NCBI GenBank assembly: GCA_005884465.1
Contig: VAZH01000236.1
Span: forward strand, 1-10,099
DNA: 10,099 nucleotides
Source of the DNA: Alphaproteobacteria bacterium
GTDB lineage: Bacteria > Pseudomonadota > Alphaproteobacteria > Rhizobiales > Xanthobacteraceae
Reading direction: 5' to 3'
In this document: in pieces, positions 6,752 through 10,099 of the stretch
Position numbering within the stretch: the stretch's first letter is position 1
How the letters are laid out: every line of letters starts with the position of its first letter
The notes under the pieces: generated by a model
The model's database searches: none
Told to the model about the DNA's origin: nothing
The model's input: only the letters and a program-made list of their open reading frames with translations
Made by a program: the position numbers and the translations under genes

Positions 6752-7508
6752 TCCCCGAGAATTCACCGAGGATGCATTTCTCGGGGGGCGATTGTGTCTG
6801 CGGCAACCAAAATCGGGTCACCGTGCCGGCCACGACGCCATGCTGTTGGCGGCGGCGACCCCGGCGCGTTCGGGCGATCGCGTGGTCGATTTGGGCGCAG
6901 GCGTCGGCGCCGCCGGGCTTGCGGTCGCCAAACGCGTGGCCGGTATCGAACTCGTTTTGGTCGAGATCGATGAGGGGCTCGCGGCTCTCGCGCGCGGCAA
7001 TGCCACCGCCAATGCAATCGCGGCTGATGTCATCATGCTGGACGTTACTTCCGCCGCAGAAGTCTTTGCCGCGGCCGGCCTGCCCCCCGACAGTGTCGAT
7101 GTCGTCCTGATGAATCCGCCGTTCAATGACCCCGCGCGTCACCGCGCCTCGCCGGACAAGGCTCGTGAGATTGCCCATGTTGCGACGGCTGCAACGCCTG
7201 AAAAATGGGTTCGGGCCGCGCGACGAATCCTGAAATCCGGCGGCGCCCTCGCTTTGATCTGGCGCGCCGATGGACTCGTTGAGGTGTTGTCGGCGCTTGG
7301 CCGCGGTTTTGGCAGCCTGGAAATTCTGCCTGTCCATGCTGAGGCGAGGGTGCCCGCGATTCGCGTGCTGATTCGCGCGATCAAGGGTGGCAAGGCACCG
7401 CTTCAAATTCACGCCGCGCTAATGCTCAATGATGAGTCAGCGCTGCCTAATAAACAGGTGCAGGATGCTCTGGCCGGGAAGGGGGTATTGCCGCTGGCGG
7501 TGCCCTGA
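6744..7508 (+). CDS. TrmN6/YfiC-like SAM-dependent N6-adenine methyltransferase
   Basis: This 254-aa class I SAM-dependent methyltransferase resembles E. coli TrmN6 (YfiC), which methylates N6 of A37 in tRNA1-Val. The typical entry segment KSGHRAGHDAMLLAAA lies near residues 23-38, the SAM-binding motif I VVDLGAGVG at 47-55, an acidic residue ending strand 2 (VLVEID) follows, and the catalytic NPPF motif stands at 124-127, as in enzymes that methylate exocyclic amino groups. The ATG at 6744 lies inside the end of the DUF2007 gene (ATGACTGA), with no ribosome site of its own, which points to translational coupling. An upstream in-frame ATG at 6675 would place 23 residues over the DUF2007 gene and is rejected. 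The exact tRNA target is inferred from family resemblance; rRNA or protein glutamine methylation also uses NPP[FY]-type motifs. Confidence 0.9.
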   Translation: MTDPREFTEDAFLGGRLCLRQPKSGHRAGHDAMLLAAATPARSGDRVVDLGAGVGAAGLAVAKRVAGIELVLVEIDEGLAALARGNATANAIAADVIMLDVTSAAEVFAAAGLPPDSVDVVLMNPPFNDPARHRASPDKAREIAHVATAATPEKWVRAARRILKSGGALALIWRADGLVEVLSALGRGFGSLEILPVHAEARVPAIRVLIRAIKGGKAPLQIHAALMLNDESALPNKQVQDALAGKGVLPLAVP

Positions 7509-7532
7509 AGCTGAAGCTAATCGCTTAAGCTT
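7508..7532. terminator. Imperfect hairpin between convergent genes
   Basis: Bases 7508-7517 pair with 7523-7532 (AAGCTGAAGC with GCTTAAGCTT, one G-A mismatch) around a five-base loop, TAATC. The stem begins on the last base of the methyltransferase stop codon and ends 12 bases before the stop of the minus-strand small ORF. The T run after it is only three bases on the plus strand and absent on the minus strand, so termination would be weak. Confidence 0.35.
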
Positions 7533-7544
7533 TGAGCAGACCAG

Positions 7545-7643
7545 CTATTGGGGAAGTGTTTCGGATCGCTGCTCTGGCACCGAAGTGACGCGAATTGCAG
7601 CAAAAAGTGCACCCATCAGCAACAGCAGCAGATAGATCTTCAT
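7545..7643 (-). CDS. 32-aa hydrophobic small protein, unrecognised
   Basis: This is a short ORF encoding MKIYLLLLLMGALFAAIRVT followed by a polar tail of 12 residues. The first 16 residues after Met form either a single membrane segment or a signal-peptide-like stretch; the tail carries Arg, Glu and Gln. A clear ribosome site GGAG is spaced six bases before the ATG. Upstream lies a GGAAC-N17-CGTC element resembling an EcfG general-stress promoter, giving a leader of about 25 bases. It lies alone between the convergent methyltransferase gene and the divergent S49 peptidase gene. I recognise no family and propose no function beyond a probable membrane microprotein. Ribosome site, promoter and composition together make it more likely real than chance. 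Confidence 0.55.
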   Translation of the reverse strand: MKIYLLLLLMGALFAAIRVTSVPEQRSETLPQ

Positions 7644-7674
7644 GTTTTTCTCCGCTGCACCATTGCAGCCTTCC

Positions 7675-7700
7675 GACGAGTACAATGCAAAACACGTTCC
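7675..7700 (-). promoter_or_regulatory. EcfG-like (general stress response) promoter candidate
   Basis: On the minus strand GGAAC (7696-7700) and CGTC (7675-7678) are separated by 17 bases. EcfG/PhyR-dependent promoters in alphaproteobacteria have GGAAC at -35 and CGTT at -10 with 16-17 bases between, so this differs in one position. It is aimed at the small ORF starting at 7643 and would begin transcription near 7668. Confidence 0.4.
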
Positions 7701-7735
7701 ATTCGATTCAATGACAGTCGCGTGATAAAAAATAG

Positions 7736-7750
7736 TTAACTTCGAGGTAA
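7736..7750 (+). promoter_or_regulatory. CtrA-like box overlapping the S49 peptidase ribosome site
   Basis: TTAA at 7736-7739 and GTAA at 7747-7750 are spaced by seven bases. This matches seven of eight positions of the CtrA cell-cycle regulator consensus TTAA-N7-TTAA. It overlaps the ribosome site GAGGTAA (7744-7750), and a GANTC (CcrM methylation) site lies nearby at 7705-7709. The right half may simply be the Shine-Dalgarno sequence, so the call is tentative. Confidence 0.2.
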
Positions 7751-7754
7751 TGGT

Positions 7755-8666
7755 ATGACTGAGCAAACGGGCGATCGCTTGGGATGGCCGAGCCTGACCG
7801 ACAGGATGATGGAATGGATTCCGGCACGTTTGCGCCGTGGAGCCGCTGTCGTGCCTGTGGTGCGGCTGTCCGGCTTGATCGGTGCGGTGACGCCGTTGCG
7901 GCCGGGGATGTCGCTGGCCGGTGTCGCCAGGACACTCGAGCGCGCCTTCTCGATGAAGAATGCAAAAGCGGTGGCGCTGGTGATCAATTCGCCCGGCGGT
8001 TCGCCGGTGCAGTCGCGCCAAATCTACTTGCGGATCAGGCACCTCGCCGCGGAAAAGAAGTTGCCGGTACTGGTGTTTGTCGAGGATGTCGCCGCATCCG
8101 GCGGCTACATGATCGCCTGCGCGGGCGACGAGATTTTCTGCGATCCATCGTCAATCATGGGCTCGATCGGCGTGGTCGGCGGCACCTTCGGATTTCAGGA
8201 CTTGATCAAAAGGATCGGCGTCGAGCGGCGGCTGTATACGGCGGGCGAGCACAAAGGGATGCTCGATCCATTCCTGCCGGAAAACCCTGACGATGTTACG
8301 CGCATCAAGACGATCCAGCGCGAGATCCATGCCCTTTTCATCGCGCTGGTGAAGCAGAGTCGGGGCGCGCGCCTGAAGGCTACGGACGACGTCCTGTTCA
8401 CCGGAGAATACTGGGCGGGAGAAACATCAGTTTCGCTCGGCCTGGCGGACGCGGTCGGCGATCTGCGCTCGACGCTGCGGGCGCGCTACGGTGACAAGGT
8501 GGTGACGCCGGTGGTCGCGCCTTCGACCGGATTGCTGTCGGGCCTTCTGGGCCGCAAATCGGCCGGCGCAGGAACGCTCGCCTCCCTGGACGGGTTTACC
8601 GGGCTGCCGGATGAGCTGATTTCGGCGCTCGAGAGCAGGGCAATTTGGGCCAAATTCGGATTCTAA
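7755..8666 (+). CDS. S49 family serine peptidase (SppA/SohB-like)
   Basis: This 303-aa protein belongs to the signal peptide peptidase A group of serine proteases, which cleave remnant signal peptides or misfolded membrane proteins. It shows the ClpP-like fold signatures NSPGGSP (residues 78-84) and VAASGGYMIA with nucleophile Ser115, followed by SIMGSIGVVGG and the general base Lys167 in EHKGMLDPF. The 52-residue Ser-Lys spacing equals that of Bacillus subtilis SppA (Ser147, Lys199). It is of the half-size type, so it should assemble as an oligomer. Unlike Bacillus SppA no N-terminal membrane helix is visible, only an amphipathic, basic stretch (residues 15-30) that could bind the membrane surface. 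The ATG follows GAGG at 7744-7747 by seven bases. It is probably its own transcription unit, perhaps extending into the small gene at 8753. Confidence 0.93.
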   Translation: MTEQTGDRLGWPSLTDRMMEWIPARLRRGAAVVPVVRLSGLIGAVTPLRPGMSLAGVARTLERAFSMKNAKAVALVINSPGGSPVQSRQIYLRIRHLAAEKKLPVLVFVEDVAASGGYMIACAGDEIFCDPSSIMGSIGVVGGTFGFQDLIKRIGVERRLYTAGEHKGMLDPFLPENPDDVTRIKTIQREIHALFIALVKQSRGARLKATDDVLFTGEYWAGETSVSLGLADAVGDLRSTLRARYGDKVVTPVVAPSTGLLSGLLGRKSAGAGTLASLDGFTGLPDELISALESRAIWAKFGF

Positions 8667-8752
8667 ACGCGAATTTAGCCGCGCCATTTGGTCCCGGACA
8701 AGGCGATTGCAGGCGAGACCGGCTTGCGCAACAATGGTTCGGGGCGTGACGA

Positions 8753-8968
8753 ATGAACGACAAGGATCGACCGATGCCGCCGCTGATCGCATTTGCGGGC
8801 GCCCTGGGTGCGCTGGCCGTGGTTCGTTGGGCCTACCGGACAGCGCTCCGGGTCAACAGGGAATTGGAAGAGGCACGCCTCGCCCGGGTGGCCGAAGCGG
8901 CTGCCGAGCCGACCGATATTCCGACGCTGCGGCGGGATCCAACCACCGGCGCCTATCGGCCGGGCTGA
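8753..8968 (+). CDS. 71-aa single-pass membrane protein, unrecognised
   Basis: This small protein has one hydrophobic segment at about residues 9-25 (PPLIAFAGALGALAVV), then a basic stretch RWAYRTALRVNR, a Glu/Ala-rich helix (about 36-51) and a C-terminal motif RRDPTTGAYRPG. Positive charges just after the membrane segment suggest that the C-terminal part lies in the cytoplasm. The coding quality (GC-rich third positions, Arg/Ala-rich soluble helix) looks like a genuine gene. A weak GGGGCG precedes the ATG at about nine bases. It follows the S49 peptidase after 86 bases and precedes glyQ by 105 bases, all on the same strand, so it may share their transcript. Function is unknown; the ordered C-terminal motif hints at a conserved family. 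Confidence 0.78.
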   Translation: MNDKDRPMPPLIAFAGALGALAVVRWAYRTALRVNRELEEARLARVAEAAAEPTDIPTLRRDPTTGAYRPG

Positions 8969-9073
8969 TCCTGTCGCAGGGCGCAGGCTTGGCCGGCTTG
9001 CCTTGATTCCCGCGTCCCTCGCCGATACGGTCCCGCGCGCTTGGCCTGCCCTCAGCGAAGACCTGATCTGACG

Positions 9074-10006
9074 ATGGACTCACTTCCTCCGCACCTGCGC
9101 CCGGAACGCTCGTTCCAGGGCCTGATCCTGGCGCTGCAGCGTTATTGGGCGGATTACGGCTGCGTGATCCTGCAGCCCTATGACATGGAGGTCGGCGCGG
9201 GCACCTTTCATCCGGCGACGACGCTGCGCGCGCTCGGCCCGAAACCCTGGAACGCGGCCTATGTGCAGCCGTCGCGCCGGCCGAAGGATGGCCGCTACGG
9301 CGAAAATCCCAATCGGCTGCAGCACTATTATCAGTTCCAGGTGATCCTGAAGCCGTCGCCGCCGAACCTCCAGGAACTCTATCTGAAATCGCTGGAAGCA
9401 ATCGGCATCGATTCACGTCTGCACGACATCCGCTTTGTCGAGGACGACTGGGAAAGCCCGACGCTCGGCGCCTGGGGACTGGGCTGGGAATGCTGGTGCG
9501 ACGGCATGGAAGTGTCGCAGTTCACCTACTTCCAGCAGGTCGCGGGCGTCGAATGCGCGCCGGTTTCCGGCGAACTCACCTATGGCCTCGAGCGGCTTGC
9601 AATGTACGTGCAGGGCGTCGACCGCGTCTACGATCTCAATTTTAATGGCCGCGAGGGCGCGGAGCGCGTCAGCTACGGCAACGTATTCTTGCAGGCCGAG
9701 CAGGAATATTCGCGGCACAATTTCGAATTCGCCGACACCGATATGCTGTTCAAGCAATTCGCCATGGCGGAAGAAGCCTGCAAGAGATATCTCGATGCCG
9801 GATGGAAGGACGTCGAGCGCGAGGCTCATCTGATGGCGCTGCCGGCCTATGACCAGTGCATCAAGGCCAGCCACGTCTTCAATCTGCTCGACGCCCGCGG
9901 CGTGATCTCGGTGACCGAGCGGCAGAGCTACATCATGCGCGTGCGCGAGCTGGCAAAGGCCTGCGGCGAAGCCTGGATGAAGACCGAAGCAGGCGGGGCG
10001 ATTTAA
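9074..10006 (+). CDS. glyQ: Glycyl-tRNA synthetase alpha subunit
   Basis: GlyQ is the catalytic-core subunit of the bacterial alpha2beta2 glycyl-tRNA synthetase; it activates glycine with ATP and, with GlyS, charges tRNA-Gly in the cytoplasm. It is 310 aa, typical for the family. Highly conserved class II segments are visible: [16 protein letters not shown] (residues 35-50), [20 protein letters not shown] (62-81) and [15 protein letters not shown] (82-96). The acidic DDW and the [13 protein letters not shown] motif follow, and the C-terminal helix includes [17 protein letters not shown]. The ATG at 9074 is chosen over an in-frame TTG at 9041 because homologues begin with MDSLPxHLRPxRSFQG-like sequence. 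No strong ribosome site precedes it. The stop overlaps the glyS start by one base (TAATG), the normal coupled glyQS order. Confidence 0.98.
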   Translation: MDSLPPHLRPERSFQGLILALQRYWADYGCVILQPYDMEVGAGTFHPATTLRALGPKPWNAAYVQPSRRPKDGRYGENPNRLQHYYQFQVILKPSPPNLQELYLKSLEAIGIDSRLHDIRFVEDDWESPTLGAWGLGWECWCDGMEVSQFTYFQQVAGVECAPVSGELTYGLERLAMYVQGVDRVYDLNFNGREGAERVSYGNVFLQAEQEYSRHNFEFADTDMLFKQFAMAEEACKRYLDAGWKDVEREAHLMALPAYDQCIKASHVFNLLDARGVISVTERQSYIMRVRELAKACGEAWMKTEAGGAI

Positions 10007-10099
10007 TGCCCGAACTTCTCCTCGAACTTTTCTCTGAAGAAATTCCTGCGCGGATGCAGGCGAAGGCGGCGGACGATCTGCGGCGCATGGTGACCGACA
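10006..10099 (+). CDS. glyS: Glycyl-tRNA synthetase beta subunit, 5' end only
   Basis: The first 31 codons are present before the window ends. The start [20 protein letters not shown] is the characteristic N-terminus of GlyS, the large subunit that binds tRNA-Gly for the alpha2beta2 enzyme. The ATG at 10006 shares its A with the glyQ TAA stop, and an AGGCGGGG sequence (9990-9997) lies about eight bases upstream, so the two subunits are translated together, which would keep their amounts equal. Confidence 0.95.
   Translation, partial: MPELLLELFSEEIPARMQAKAADDLRRMVTD

Noticed and set aside
8652..8676. Inverted repeat AAATTCG / CGAATTT around the S49 stop codon as a terminator
   Set aside because: The seven-base, AT-rich stem has an 11-base loop and no T run, so it is too weak to support.
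9041..9073. TTG-started extension of glyQ
   Set aside because: The added residues do not fit the conserved GlyQ N-terminus; ATG at 9074 does.
8969..9073. Possible T-box or other leader control before glyQ
   Set aside because: No T-box motif, strong hairpin or T run is visible, and T-box control of glyQS is a trait of Gram-positive bacteria.
1..10099. Defence island, mobile element, CRISPR array or novel gene cluster
   Set aside because: No direct-repeat array, transposase, integrase, toxin or nuclease-like gene was found; nearly every gene is a recognised housekeeping family.

Overview
The window looks like chromosomal core sequence from an alphaproteobacterium of the order Hyphomicrobiales, most likely Bradyrhizobium or a close relative in Nitrobacteraceae. 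This rests on the GC-rich coding, the protein sequences (ETF-QO, the long-chain prenyl diphosphate synthase and GlyQ read like Bradyrhizobium versions), non-ATG starts, and short AT-rich regulatory gaps. No database search was possible, so the genus is an inference.

Layout from left to right. Bases 1-163 are a leader region holding two tiny divergent ORFs and a perfect 16-base palindrome just before the ETF-ubiquinone oxidoreductase gene (164-1822, +). After a 242-base gap comes an exported TPR-repeat protein (2065-3846, +), closely followed by ispE (3864-4748, +). Convergent to these, with a 4-base overlap of stop codons, are a LysE/RhtB-type exporter (4745-5377, -) and, directly upstream of it, a long-chain polyprenyl diphosphate synthase (5379-6401, -). 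From the other side of a divergent promoter region run a DUF2007 protein (6524-6751, +) and an overlapping TrmN6/YfiC-like methyltransferase (6744-7508, +). A 32-codon hydrophobic small ORF (7545-7643, -) then faces away from an S49 peptidase (7755-8666, +). A 71-aa single-pass membrane protein (8753-8968, +), glyQ (9074-10006, +) and the first 31 codons of glyS (10006 onward) close the window.

Working together: IspE (MEP pathway) feeds isoprenoid precursors that the polyprenyl synthase turns into the ubiquinone side chain, and ETF-QO passes electrons from acyl-CoA and amino acid dehydrogenases into that ubiquinone pool. This is a loose functional theme rather than one operon. The rest is housekeeping: tRNA modification, glycine tRNA charging, envelope and proteolysis.

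No CRISPR array, insertion sequence, phage gene, tRNA or rRNA was seen. I found no convincing new multi-gene system. The points most worth a second look are the small hydrophobic ORF with an EcfG-like promoter at 7545-7700, the palindrome and coupled mini-ORF before ETF-QO, and the conserved-looking 71-aa membrane protein before glyQ.
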